NCBI RefSeq assembly: GCF_027580225.2
Contig: NC_073354.2
Coordinates: 33,396,501 to 33,460,500 of the forward strand
DNA length: 64,000 nt
Source of the DNA: Misgurnus anguillicaudatus
Taxonomy: Eukaryota > Chordata > Actinopteri > Cypriniformes > Cobitidae
Direction of reading: 5' to 3'
Shown: positions 11,599 to 22,910 of the stretch, piece by piece
Layout: each line of letters starts with the position of its first letter
How positions within the stretch are numbered: the stretch's first letter is position 1
Notes under the pieces: generated by a model
What the model saw: only the letters and a program-made list of their open reading frames with translations
Told to the model about the DNA's origin: nothing
Databases searched by the model: none
Program-made: the position numbers and the translations under genes

Positions 11599-11835
11599 AG
11601 GCGGGGTGCATGATCTCTGAAAGCCAATGTTAATATTTGAGATAACCTAAACAAACACGCCCCTACACTAAAAGAATCCGGACCTTCTTTTGATAGACCC
11701 GCCCCACACATACGCAACCCAGGCACCGATGTTGGTTAGTAGACACGCCCCTTACTGCTGATTGGCTACAAGTGTGTTTTGGTACTCTGCCGGAAACTCT
11801 GCTTTTCCAAAGCGTTTTAATCATGCACCCCGCCT
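11599..11835. mobile_element. TTAA-flanked MITE, family F7, in mark3 intron 2
   Basis: TTAA at 11595-11598 and 11836-11839. Termini AGGCGGGGTGCATGAT and ATCATGCACCCCGCCT (allowing one mismatch) are inverted repeats. The middle part, from CTAAACAAACACGCCCCTAC to GGCTACAAGTGTGTTTTGGT, recurs at 23655-23800 with few changes. Confidence 0.85.
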
Positions 11836-11932
11836 TTAACTTTTGCTTCTGACACGTGGTGAAAAACATTATTCAGTAACTCAATAATATGGATTTGTTG
11901 TAATGAACTAAATGTTTTCCACTAAAGCTCAC

Positions 11933-12124
11933 CTCTCGTCCTGTGAGAATGTGTCGTGCCAGTTTGACCTTGGCAAAGTTGCCCTTGCCGATGGTTTTGA
12001 GCAGCCGATAGTTGCCGACATGCGGCTGTTCGTCGGCACAGGAGGCGATGGAGTTTCGGCACCGGGCACCTGACCGCCCGGGACGGGACGACACCTCATT
12101 TCGCCCATCTGTATGTGATGTGTG
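11933..12124 (-). CDS. mark3: mark3 coding exon 2
   Basis: 192 bp, 64 codons, phase 0 at both ends. The exon starts [14 protein letters not shown], continues [19 protein letters not shown], and enters the kinase N-lobe with [17 protein letters not shown], where GKGNFAKV is the glycine-rich ATP loop. It ends ARHILTGRE. The N-terminal linker (HTSH-DGR-EV-SR) matches MARK3 as I know it and differs from MARK1, 2 and 4, which decides the paralogue. The acceptor is CTACAG and the donor GTGAGC. MARK kinases phosphorylate microtubule-associated proteins and act in cell polarity. Teleosts can carry two mark3 copies; which one this is cannot be told here. Confidence 0.95.
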
Positions 12125-12130
12125 CTGTAG

Positions 12131-13412
12131 AAACAAGAACAAAGGAAAAATTTATATTGTAATCACTTTTGAGAATGAAAAGTGGCATTGTTATGGTGGC
12201 GTGCCAGGCAAATAAAAACAGTAAATGTCAAATTGCCGTTCGAATAAATAAAGATTTTTGAACCCGGCAACCCTGAAATGTGAGCTTCACCGGGGACATC
12301 TCTTCATTTCCTGCATACAAGGATATAGTTCAGTGAACTGTGCCAGTCAAAGCGTTTTAGGTCTCATCTGTTTGTGCTCTAGGGATGGAGACACGTGAAT
12401 CGTGTAATCTGCCCAAAATGTTTCCTGGATTTCTGCTTCGACTTCCTCTTTCACGGAAAAATACAAGAGCTGAATCCTTTCAAATAGAGGATTTTGGTTT
12501 ACAAAATGAATGTTTTCATTGAATTGAAATGACAAAGTCTTTTTGACTGTCATTATTTGGTGCTCACTCAGGTACCTGGGCCTTTGCCGAAATGGACAAA
12601 ACCTACCCTTTCTGTACCTGTCTTAGAATTTATAAGAATGTTAAGTTTTTAGAGGTGGACATGCAGGAAATTAGTGGTTATCTATCGAAAATCAGCTTAT
12701 TATAAAAACCTGTTTTCATGCAAATCAATTAACTGGCTACAAGGAAAACATGGAATCTGGATATTTGTCAGGTACTTGCAGGCAGTGACATCAAAGCCTA
12801 CAGTCCGCCTACACCGTAAAAAGTTAAAGCTGGAGAAAAATTGTAAATATACTTTAATTTGTAACGGGTATAAATTCACTTAGAGTAAAATTTTTAAGTT
12901 GTAAATGTTTAAATATTTTAGTTGTTACCAATTTGAAGGTTTTTCACCTTAGCATTTTCACTTAAAATGCAAGTTAATTTTTTTGTGTTACTAATTGAAG
13001 TAAGTTTTTTTACTTATTGCCATTTTTTGAAAAGTTGCCCGCCAGAATTTTTTGTGATTTTCACAAAAGTTTCATAAAATGCCTTCCAGGAAAATTTTCT
13101 TCTAAAAATATATAAACATACAAATATATCAAATGAAAGAACAGACCCTCTACTTTCAAATAAACAAAACGGGGAAAAACTTTCATCCTATCTATATATT
13201 TTTCTCTGCTTATAAACTCTCAAATATGGGTATTTTTCTTTAAAAATATTTTGTTAGCAAAAAACTGAAATAATTGCATTTTTGCAAAGGAATTTTGTTA
13301 GAGATCAGATTCAGAACGATTATCAAAACATACACAGAATTTAAAATTAGTAAATAATGTTTTGGCTTCAGTTTTTTTTATAAATTGGGTAAATGCGGTA
13401 TTGCAAATTAAC
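12131..13412. other. mark3 intron 1, part without gene
   Basis: AT-rich. 12690-12800 contains CATGCAAATCAATTAACTGG and GGCAGTGACATCA, related to the MITE at 57374-57963, so a degenerate copy is likely. No exon signal seen. Confidence 0.4.
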
Positions 13413-13463
13413 TGGTCAGGATGAGGGAACCAAAGGTTGATAAAATGTGCTTCAAGATTCCTT
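13413..13463. repeat. Short segment repeated at 15347
   Basis: CTGGTCAGGATGAGGGAACC with GTGCTTCAAGATTCCT nearby recurs at 15347-15383 as CTGGTCAGGAGGAGGGAACC and GTGCTTCAAGATTCCT. Spacing within the two copies differs by about 12 bp. The two flank the F5/F1 nest and 450 bp of other sequence. Confidence 0.6.
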
Positions 13464-13465
13464 AA

Positions 13466-14887
13466 AGGAATATTCCATTTTCTTAAAAGAAAAATCCAGA
13501 TAATTTACTCACCACCATGTCATCCAAAATGTTGATGTCTTTCTTTGTTCAGTCGAGAAGAAATTATGTTTTTTGAGGAAAACATTGCAGGATTTTTCTC
13601 ATTTTAATGGACTTTAATAGACACCAACAATTAACACTTAACTCAACACTTAACAGTTTTTTTCAACGGAGTTTCAAAGGTCTATAAACGATCCCAAACG
13701 AGGCATAAGGGTCTTATCTAGCAAGAAAAATAAAAAATATGCTCTTTTAAACCACAACTTTTCGTCTAGGTCCGGTCCAGCGCGACCTAACGTAAATGCG
13801 TAGTGACGTAGGAAGGTCACGTGTTACAAATATAAAACGCACATTTGCGGACCATTATAAACAATAAACTGACACAAAGACATTAACTAGTATCAGTTGA
13901 CATACAACAACGTAGGAACGGTCCTCTTTCTCAACACTTGTAAACACTGGGGCGGAGTTTCGCGTTCGTCCTCTGTGACCTCTTGACGTGATGACGTATT
14001 GCGTTGGGTCAGCTAGCGCATCAAGACCGGATCTAGACGAGAAGTTGTGCTTTAAAAGTGTATATTTTTAATTTTTCTTGTCAAAAATGACAATCGTTTT
14101 GCTAGATAAGACCCTTATGCCTCGTTTGGGAATGTTTATATTCCTTTGAAACTCCGTTGAAAAAAACTGTTAAGTGTTGAGTTATGTATTAATTGTTGGT
14201 GTCTATTGAAGTCCATTAAAATGAGAAAATCCTGCAATGTTTTCCTCAAAAAACATAATTTCTTCACTGAACAAAGAAAGACATCAACATTTTGGATGAC
14301 ATTGTGGTGAGTAAATTATCTGGATTTTTCTTTTAAAGGGGTCATATTATGACATTTTTTTAAGATGTAAAATAAATCTTTGCTGTCCCCAGAGTTTGTA
14401 TGTGAAGTTTTAGCTCAAAATACTCCACAGCTAATTTATTATAGCATGTAAAAATTGATCATTTGTAGGCCTGAGCAAAAGTGTGCCGTTTTTGGGTGTC
14501 GTTTAAAATGCAAATGAGCGGATGAAGTGCAAACACTGATCACAATGATGGTGGTTTGTTGTAATTGAAACTCAATTGTGCTGTCAAGTACTTTTTACTT
14601 TCTCTCTTTCTCTCTGCACTATGGCAGTGCTGTGGTTGGATATTGCAGATAAAGGGGGCGGTATTATTGTAATTCGCCTTACTACCTACCTCACAAAACA
14701 GGCAACCTCTGAACGACCCAATTTTTCACACGCTTGCAGAAAATGGCTCACCCAAACAAAGTTACTGGGTTAATCCCGATCACATCCTCCAGTTCGACAG
14801 AAGCACTGGGGACCCAATTATAGCACTTAAAAATGCAAAAAGTCTGATTTTCACGATATGACCCCTTTAAGAAAATGGAATATTCCT
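13466..14887. mobile_element. TTAA-flanked long inverted-repeat MITE, family F5, copy 1
   Basis: TTAA at 13462-13465 and 14888-14891. Left terminus AGGAATATTCCATTTTCTT, with the reverse complement at the right end. The arms pair for over 300 bp (for example AAACGAGGCATAAGGGTCTT opposite AAGACCCTTATGCCTCGTTT). The right arm is split by a second MITE at 14337-14866. The central part, 13780-14030, is CpG-containing and unpaired. Confidence 0.88.
14337..14866. mobile_element. TTAA-flanked MITE, family F1, nested in F5
   Basis: Termini AGGGGTCATAT and ATATGACCCCT, with TTAA at 14333-14336 and 14867-14870. It interrupts the right arm of F5. The left arm of F5 provides the empty site: TTTTCTTAAAAGAAAAATCC has a single TTAA at the same position, so the TTAA was duplicated on insertion. 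That is the signature of piggyBac or Kolobok transposition. Confidence 0.9.
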
Positions 14888-14891
14888 TTAA

Positions 14892-15884
14892 CATCTCAAA
14901 CGGAGTCTGGATTGTAATCGCTCGCAAGAAAAAGCCACCCAGCCACCTCACTACATCAATAACTCATAACCGTATTGGATGACTGATGATAATTAGGACC
15001 CATGGTTGTAGAAATCTATTAAACAACACGTCAGTATCACTGAACAAACAAAAGGCAAAGATGACAGCACGAGCTTGCACACTGAGGACTCATCTATCAC
15101 ATGCTTTCAAACAGCACGCAGGTCCATCTGGAACAGAGGAACTTAAATTAGCTCACGAAAGCTCAAACAGATATCTTAATAACAATATCTGATGCCGAGA
15201 AACACGGAGAGCAGCACGCGTGCCGGCTGGAGAAAGTAAAATGAACAAGATCTCTCAATAAAGGCTGTAGGAAATGAACTATGACGTTGCTGGAGCTTTA
15301 AAAATATCTGGGAGACAGATCAACAAGATGTTGCCTGACTCACGCTGGTCAGGAGGAGGGAACCAAGTGCTTCAAGATTCCTCAAGTTTGACATTCAAAC
15401 CAAGTCTATAAGGGTGATAAGAATAGTTCAAATAGTATAAATATTATTAACAATATGACTCAGTTTTATTGCTATATAAATTGTGGAAAATGAAATGCTC
15501 AGTATGGCCTTTAAGGTTCAAAAGCACCATCAACGCATAAAACCCTTAAGAGTTCATGAAGCAGCACTTATAATCATGCCAGTATGGATTCAGCATCATA
15601 TAGTGATGAATCATCAATCACATAGTCATTCAATCCATTAAAAATTCAGCTTTAGGTCAAAATCAATAATCTTTTAGCAGTCCTACCACAAAGTAACAGA
15701 GTATGCATGACAGCTGCCAAGACCAGAATAACTTCAAATATCTACAGTGTGCAGTGGGGTTCAAAAGTTTTCTAGAAAAGTTCTAGAAAAATGGCTTTAT
15801 ACATTATATTTCTTTACATTAATTAATAATAATTACTATTATTAATAATTATACATTATATTAATAGCATTTAAGTGAATTGCT
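14892..15884. other. mark3 intron 1, stretch without gene
   Basis: Mixed composition, no domain-bearing frame. It includes the second copy of the short segment described at 13413. Confidence 0.4.
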
Positions 15885-16020
15885 TTAAAGGGGACATATC
15901 CTGAAAATCTGACTTTTTTATGTTTAAGTTTTATAATTGGGTCTCCAGTGCTTCTATCAACCTAGAAAATGTGATTAAGAACAACCTAGTAACTTAGTTT
16001 GGGTAAACCATTCTCTGCAA

Positions 16021-16843
16021 TAGGGCTGTGTATCGCCAACAATTTCCCGATACGATACGTATCCCGATACAAGGGCCCCGATACAATGCGCATCACGATA
16101 CAAGACTATTTTGAATTACATTTTTGTTCAGAATTTAGTAACATTATTATTATAATTATCTGTTTATTATACATTGAATAAGCAGTGTTGTAACAGTTGG
16201 GTTTTTGCCATTCATTTATTAGCTATTAGAAATACTTAAAATACCAGAGTTAGTACTTTTTAAACGCAGTTTTACAAAGATGGTGCCTTACTCTTGTCTC
16301 TCATTATTCTACATCTATGAATATATCTATAAACATGCAGTCAGACTTAATACTATTTAATAGAAACCAGATTATTAATGTGACAGTTATAGTTTGAAGT
16401 AGCTCTGTATCTCTTCTCTAGATGTACACTTTTCACATGCATATCTTTGTCGTGTTTCTTCTCAAATGCATTAGTACTGTTTTATAAGAGCATGGCTAAT
16501 AAAGCCCTTTGCAGTAGTATAGGCTAAGATATCTGCGCTTTCATACTGAACTCATTGACTTTAATGCGCGCGCAAGAGAGAGAGCGCAAGTACGCGGCTC
16601 ACTATGCAGACACGTGCGCCAGCGAGACAGACACGCAAAGTGAAAGTATACCCCGCTACCTTTAACTCTACATACTCTGCGGGACACATACGTCCTTTCC
16701 ATATGGATCACGGATCAACAGCAATTTGTCACGTTACTTTCAAAAGTGCATCCGAATCGATACGGAAGGTGCTGTATCGATGCACGCATCGTCAGGCGTC
16801 CATGACGATGTATCGTTGTATCGATATTTTGAACACAGCACTA
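16021..16843. mobile_element. hAT element nested in F1
   Basis: The termini TAGGGCTGTGTATCG and CACAGCACTA form the short imperfect inverted repeat usual for hAT elements. The 8-bp target CTCTGCAA is present on both sides (16013-16020 and 16844-16851) and is single in the uninterrupted F1 copies, where CTCTGCAAGCATGTG or GAGAATGG-type sequence is continuous. Subterminal regions are rich in CGATA words (CCGATACGATACG, GTATCGATA). No transposase frame is visible, so it is non-autonomous or decayed. Confidence 0.9.
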
Positions 16844-17020
16844 CTCTGCAAGCATGTGAAAAAATAGGTAATTGAAATTTGGCTCCCCTTGTGATGTCAG
16901 AAGGGGATAATACCGGATAATGAAATCAGCTCATTTGCATTTAAAAGGACATACCCAGAAACACCTAATTTTTGCTCACACCTACGAAGTGGCAAATTTT
17001 ACATGCATGATAATTTATCT

Positions 17021-17331
17021 CAAGGTTTCCCGCAGTACTTTTCAGTTCAGGCAGCCCGCCTAAGCTTGAAAACCCTACCGCCTTGACTAGGTGGTCATCC
17101 AAAAAAAAAAAAAAAATAGCTGCACAAAAGGCCGTCAAGTGCATCTCGGAGAATAGCGCGACGCGCTTAACACCGCGAGCGGGCATGCGCGCCACCTGGC
17201 CGAAATGAGAAAGACGTGGTCCGGACTGTCACTGTCTGGAGGATAACAGTTAATAAAACATCTCGGAGAATAGCCCCGCCCATCCGCCAATCCTACCACT
17301 TTAACTAACACATTTTCTGTGGGAAAACGTG
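17021..17331. mobile_element. Second insert in F1, hAT-like
   Basis: The left end CAAGGTTTCCCGCAG and the reverse complement of the right end, CACGTTTTCCCACAG, are imperfect inverted repeats. TATCT flanks both sides (17016-17020 and 17332-17336) where the intact F1 has a single GATAATTTATCTATATGG. A longer duplication may have diverged. Confidence 0.7.
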
Positions 17332-17430
17332 TATCTATATGGTATTTTGAGCTAAAACTTCAAATAGAGTGGGGACACCAAAGATTTATTTGACATCTTA
17401 AAAAAAGTCTTTAAAAATTTTCCCCTTTAA

Positions 17431-18347
17431 AGACAGCATAAGCAGGAGCAGGCATAATACCTCTGTCCCAGCATGCTATGAGACTAAAAATCAACTATGT
17501 TTAACAAATTCACATAGCTTATTTTACCTGGCTATAAGTCATCAATGTTACTATTCTATTCAGCTATCCAAGAGGTAGTGATAACAGGAATTAAAGACAA
17601 TGAAGACAATTACAGGAACACATCGCAAACAAGTTCCTAATACTACTGACTAAATATCAGTTCCCAAATGTCAGTCACCACAGGACAGAACAAAGTTTTT
17701 TCATGATTTCTGCAGCAAAAACTGCTTGGTTTTGTGGCGGCTTTATTCAAATTTTGTGAAAACTGTGGGGTTTTTTGAGTGTTTTTTTTTTGTAAAAAAC
17801 TAAATTACTTGAATTGGCAAGCACGGGATTCTTATTTCAAACTACTAAACCTGCAAAAACATTTAATCACTTATTCACACAGCACTTTGGTGCAAGAAAA
17901 TTTCTGTAAAATTGGCAGAGAGGCTTCTGTGTGAACACAAACGTCCCGTAATTGTTCTGGGATTGCTCCCAAAAAGAGGACCTAGTAACACTGCCGTAAC
18001 ATTCACAGAAAGCATTCTGTGTGAGCAAGAAGCATAAACAATGCCATAAGGGGCGTGTCGTAGTGAGGAGGTGCAAGAAGTTACGATTCAGCTCTTTGAC
18101 ACAGGGATTTAAACGCAAATCAACATTCACAACGAGAAATGTTGGCCAACTGGACTGAAGCCTGAGATCAGGGAGCTCCTCACTATCGGTGCTAAAGCTA
18201 AAATTATTCAGCATGACAGAACAGCACATCGCACGCCCCTTATGATCTTGTCATAAACTAAAATGCACACACGTTTCTCGAGATAAAAAATTACTGATAA
18301 TTATCAAACATCAGACGCTGTGGAAAAAACCTACCAAGTGCAGGACT
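17431..18347. other. mark3 intron 1, repeat-like but unassigned
   Basis: 17870-18240 and 18890-19010 share related phrases (TTCTGTGTGAACACAAACG, CCCGTAATTGTTCTGGGATT versus AATAATCCCGGAATAATCCC), suggesting one MITE interrupted by the element at 18352-18871. No gene. Confidence 0.4.
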
Positions 18348-18351
18348 TTAA

Positions 18352-18871
18352 AGGTCAAGTTTTTCCTGATCCCATTTTTCAAACTTTAGTTAGTGTGTAA
18401 TGTTGCTATAATAGCAAATAATACCTGTAAAATTATAAAACTTAAAGTTGACTGCCAGGCGATATATTTTCTTTAACAGAATTCGCCTTCCAAAGCTTAC
18501 AGTGAACGGCCGATTTGGACTACAGGCCTCTACTTTCTGCTTTAATGACGTCAGTAGAACAGTTTTTTGACTAAACTCCGCCCACTGGAATACGTCAGTC
18601 GCCAGCTAAGCTAACGGGAAGCTAAGCTGCTATCAAATCACAACACACTAAACAAACTACACAATCAGAACTCGTTACGTATTTCTGAAGGAGGGACTTC
18701 ATAGATCAAGGAATAGATCATCAGCCCGTTTTGAGGACAGTGAAAACAGCGCTATAAATAAGTAAATTGTGTGAAAAATTCTGCGTTTTTTACACGCGAC
18801 TCATGAACACATGTTATATTGCGCACTGTAAACACAATCAAAGCTTTAAAAACACAGAAAGAATGGGACCT
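18352..18871. mobile_element. TTAA-flanked MITE, family F9
   Basis: TTAA at 18348-18351 and 18872-18875. Left end AGGTCAAGTTTTTCCTGATC; the reverse complement of the right end is AGGTCCCATTCTTTCTG. The terminal inverted repeat is short and imperfect. Confidence 0.65.
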
Positions 18872-19143
18872 TTAAATACATCATGTGTCTTTACGGGATC
18901 ATTGGCAGTGTGAATGAACCAAAAATCAAATAATCCCGGAATAATCCCAGATGCATTTTCCGTGTATTTCCCGTAACCTCTGGGTGAAAAGGCCTTATGA
19001 CTCAAAAGTATAGCATAGACACATTTTTATGACCTTTCTGACCTTAAGAACCTGTAGTCTCTTTATTTCATTGACATTTATTGTTATACATTTCATTTAG
19101 AATAAAAATAAAATGCACTGAAATTCAATAAACCATGCATTAA

Positions 19144-19419
19144 AGCAACACTATGTAGTTTTTTTACCTTTAAATAATGTCTCTAAAATTATTTCAGTGA
19201 TAAAACAACTTTTAACTGGACAAATTGTACTGTTGGTGCAACCTGAGCAGCCTCCTAGCTGCTACAAGCACACTCTGAAAGTGGCAGTGGAGGGTAGGAA
19301 ACACAGCCCCGCCCCTCCTCCTGCCTGCAGAAGAGTGTCTGATACCAGGCACTGTTGCGCTTTTCAACCACATGGGGGAGCTGTAAGTCATTTTTACATG
19401 GAAACTACATAGTGTTGCT
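19144..19419. mobile_element. TTAA-flanked MITE, family F3
   Basis: TTAA at 19140-19143 and 19420-19423. Termini AGCAACACTATGTAGTTT and AACTACATAGTGTTGCT are nearly perfect inverted repeats. Confidence 0.88.
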
Positions 19420-19440
19420 TTAACTTAAATCTCATTCTTA

Positions 19441-20020
19441 GGGGCTGTCCACACGGAGACGCGTATCACCGTATACGTATATAAATTTGTTATCGTATTG
19501 GCGTTTCATCCACACGGATCCGGCGTTTTGGGAGACTGAATCCGCTATTTTTTTAAAACCGGGTCCTAAAGTGGATAAATCTGAAACCGACACCCTTGCG
19601 GTTTCGTCTGTACAGCCAATCCGTATATTTTGTGAAGCGAAAACGTCATCACGTCACGTGTTGGAAGCGTCACACGTAACAGCAACAACAATAACGGCGG
19701 ACTACGTGATTGTGTTCGTGCTACAGAAGCTACTAAAGCCTACTAGCTTTATTACAGCAAAATCTATTACTTCTATGCAATTGTGGTGACCAACAAGCGA
19801 TCATGGACAACACCATACGTTGGTTATGCGAATGCTCAAAGTCTTCTTCTCCGTGTATAGTGTATATCTGTGGCAGAATTACAGCGCCCCATACTGGTCC
19901 GGCATATATACTACACCGCTTTCAGTCGGTTTCAGTGGTTTCGTGTTTACGGATTCTTTTTTAGAGCAAGGGAAAAAAATGATCGGATAGGGAATGCACC
20001 GGCTTCGTGTGGACATAGCC
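19441..20020. mobile_element. Harbinger-type MITE
   Basis: Left end GGGGCTGTCCACACGGAG and right end CGTGTGGACATAGCC form inverted repeats (GGCTGTCCACACG versus GGCTATGTCCACACG). The 3-bp target TTA flanks both ends (19438-19440 and 20021-20023), as in PIF/Harbinger elements. It sits 17 bp from the F3 element. Confidence 0.78.
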
Positions 20021-20023
20021 TTA

Positions 20024-21760
20024 ATCCATCATATAACTGCATGCAAACAATTATTTTTGTATTCTTTTAATAAATTATTTAGTTGTGTCCATGACTTGCA
20101 GTTACAATAAAAACCATAAAAAGTGGACACAACGAACGGAGTTCGCTCATTGCCATGGCCATCCAGCATAAGTCGGTTTTTCAAACAGTCTCTTATTTCC
20201 TTGATCTAAATAAGATATTTTATAGCTGTACTCACATTACATGCTTTTACTTTAAAGCAGCATACGCTTACTTTGAAGCAGAAAAAGCATCGTGCAAAAT
20301 GATGATATCACACAACGCATCTTGGGTCAAATTCTGCGCAAGTCCTTCATTTTTTTCTCAAGGGGGAGTGTAATCATAAAGAAAACTTAACAAAACTACC
20401 ACGTAACATGACAATGATATCAGTGCTGTGAGACAACCTTTAAAATGTGCGAAGTTTTTACATGTTACCGATATCTTAAACCAAACAGTATGAGAATGCA
20501 GCCATGAACCAGCGGGTGTATTCTTCCACCCTATAATTTATCTGACTCATCTAAGCACTGTTGATCACCAAAATGAGTAATAGGGCACGTATTATTATCA
20601 ACAACTACAAATGGCGAAGTAATTTGATAAATAACAATAAAGTAAATCGATATTTATATCAAATTTTGATAAATCTGCCAGGTGATTAAGTACATCTGAC
20701 GTGATTTTTAAAAGCAGGTGTTGACTCAACATTGACTAGCCCAGGCATGCTTTCTCTTATCAGGGCATTGTTTTGCTTTCGATCTATAAAACATTAAAAG
20801 CTTAAATCATAAATGCATAACATCTCTAAAACTCCAGAGCCAATTTAACTGAAGCACATTTTATGTAGGACCCTGAGAGAGCCTTAAAAAGACTGTGTCC
20901 TAAATTCTTCCTCTAGGACAAGCTCATCTAGGACACGCAAGAGCACACAGTAATATTTCTTTATCATAACATACAAGCCAACTATAAAAACAATCTGAGG
21001 TGATGATAAGATCTAGACGTTCGGTTTCTTCAAAGCATCATGCTGTCAATATCTATTTAATGTAGTCTTAGTGTCTGTTCTTATGCCTTTTAGGCTCATT
21101 ATAAAACCTACTACTATACACAGTTCAGATTTGCCAGGAACGCTCAAAACCTTGACAATATTCAAATGCATCAGACTTCCACAGTCAACAAATCTACTTG
21201 TTCTCCGAGAGGCTTTGGGTATGACAAAAGCCCAATTTCTCCATCCTAAATTGATTCAGTCTAATTCGAATGAATAATTAGCACTTACTATAGTTATGCG
21301 GTGCCTCTTGACGGAGTGGGAGCCCTTCATTTCTAGCACTGGCGATGTGAATGGCGTTGAAAGAGACAATCTGCCTGTTTTTGTGATGCTGACAGCTTAT
21401 TGATCGCCTGGCACAAACCAAAGCTCAGTGGAGCGTGAAAACATTTCCGACACTTGTCGTCTGAGGTCCGAGGGGTGCAAATGAATGACTGGAGCTTTCT
21501 CTCTCTCTATTTCTCTCGCTCTCTCTGGGTACCTCAGTAGGGCATTTTCGTCACTTAAGGACTAACCAGTGGTGATACTGCGTAATAAGGCAGGTAAGAT
21601 AGAGGCTTACTTTTTTATCTGTAACTTTTTAATCTCCTTTCACAACTTTTCAACTTTTGAGAACCGTCACTGTCACTTTAACATTCTATCCAACATTTCA
21701 TTTTGTGTTCCATACAAGTTTAAAGCAAGGAGAGTAGATGATAGAAATAGTGAAAGGACA
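20024..21760. other. mark3 intron 1, mostly without recognisable repeats
   Basis: The part 21295-21560 (for example GGCGATGTGAATGGCGTTGA and TGATCGCCTGGCACAAACC) shows no match to other repeats here and ends in a CT-rich tract. It may be conserved intronic regulatory sequence; this is a guess from appearance only. Confidence 0.3.
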
Positions 21761-21833
21761 ATATATTGCAGAGGCCGATATATCGGCCGATTTTTTTATC
21801 GGCTATTATTTTTTTAAATTCCCTATTACTTAA

Positions 21834-22288
21834 AGGGACACTCCACTTTTTGGAAAATATGCTCATTTTCAGCTCCTGTAGAGTTAAACATTTGATTTTT
21901 ACTGTTTTGAGATCCATTCAGCTGATCTCTGGGTCTGGGGGTATCACTTTTAGCATAGCTTAGCATAATCCATTGAATCTAATTACACCATTAGCATCAC
22001 GCTAAAAAATAACCAAAGAGTTTCGATATTTTTCCTTTTTAAAACTTGACTCTTCTGTAGTAACCTCATGTACGAAGACAGACTGAAAATTAAAAGTTGT
22101 GATTTTCTAGGCCGATATGGTTAGGAACAATTCTGGAGTAATAATCAAAGACTTTGCTGCCGTAACATGGCTGCAGCAGGCGCAATGATATTACGCAGTG
22201 CCCGCAAATTGAATGTCCCCTGCTATTGAAAGTTACTAAGGGGACTACTTTCAGGAGGCGCTACGTAATATCATTGCGCCTGCTGCAA
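21834..22288. mobile_element. F4 MITE, copy 2, right part missing
   Basis: TTAA at 21830-21833 then AGGGACACTCCACTTTTTGG, colinear with the element at 9335 through the central CTGCAGCAGGCG palindrome. The right arm is absent; sequence changes near 22288 after CATTGCGCCTGCTGC. Confidence 0.8.
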
Positions 22289-22478
22289 AATTTGATGTTA
22301 GTGATAAAAAAGACACTCAGTGTCACTCAATGTAAAACCAAAGTCTGACATGACCAATCATTATTCACTTTTAAACAGGACGTTATGTTGTGCCACACAC
22401 AACACTATACTAGTTCAACACACTTATTCAAACAGTACGGTGAGATGTCAGAACCACATTAATTATGTCTTGTAAATA

Positions 22479-22723
22479 TGAAGAGTTTCGTTGCAAAACG
22501 AGATAAATCCATTCTTTAACATTTTTGTCAAAACATGTTTAATATATGTTATCATGTTATTATTTTGTTTTATGGTGCTACTTAGATGTATTTTTTATGA
22601 AGGTTTAAATCAAAACAAACCAACTGCAGTTGAATTGAAATTAATTGGAATGCACAACCAAAAACAAGATTTCTGAACAATTAAAAAAACGGTGGTTATC
22701 TCGTTTTGCAACGAAACTCTTCA
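22479..22723. mobile_element. Mariner-type MITE, family M1, copy 2
   Basis: TA at 22477-22478 and 22724-22725. Termini TGAAGAGTTTCGTTGCAAAA and TTTTGCAACGAAACTCTTCA are perfect inverted repeats. Confidence 0.9.
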
Positions 22724-22910
22724 TATGTTTAAGTACTTTAAAAGTGTATATTTTTAAATGTTTTGCATGTTTTTTTTTTTGTTTGTTTCACCATTTTCTC
22801 TTTGTCTTTTAAATTACTGCGATAACATTTGTGTTATATCGGCCTCATATCGGCCAATCAGCTTTCTTGATATCTGTATCTGCCATAAAAAAACATATCG
22901 GTCGACATCT

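Larger units (their letters stand above)
15889..17426. mobile_element. Family F1 MITE with two later insertions
   Basis: TTAA at 15885-15888 and 17427-17430. The left end AGGGGACATATCCTGAAAAT equals the right end of the copies at 42277 and 47993, so this copy is inverted relative to them. It is interrupted by a hAT element (16021-16843) and by a second, shorter insert (17021-17331). Removing both leaves the same order of words as the other F1 copies (GGGAACC-type spacer, TTTCACATGCTTGCAG, GATAATTTATCTATATGG, TTTTGAGCTAAAACTTC). Confidence 0.88.
21765..22910. mobile_element. Probable hAT-like element with CGATAT termini, host of later insertions
   Basis: The left part has GGCCGATATATCGGCCGATT; the right part has ATATCGGCCTCATATCGGCC and CATATCGGTCGACATCTAG, reading as an inverted end. 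In between lie a truncated F4 copy and the M1 copy 2. Exact ends and target duplication are not clear. Confidence 0.5.

Noticed and set aside
12012..12215. Plus-strand frame opposite mark3 exon 2
   Set aside because: Shadow of the real exon on the minus strand.
16604..16867. 87-codon frame in the hAT element
   Set aside because: No transposase motifs; it crosses the right terminus and target duplication.
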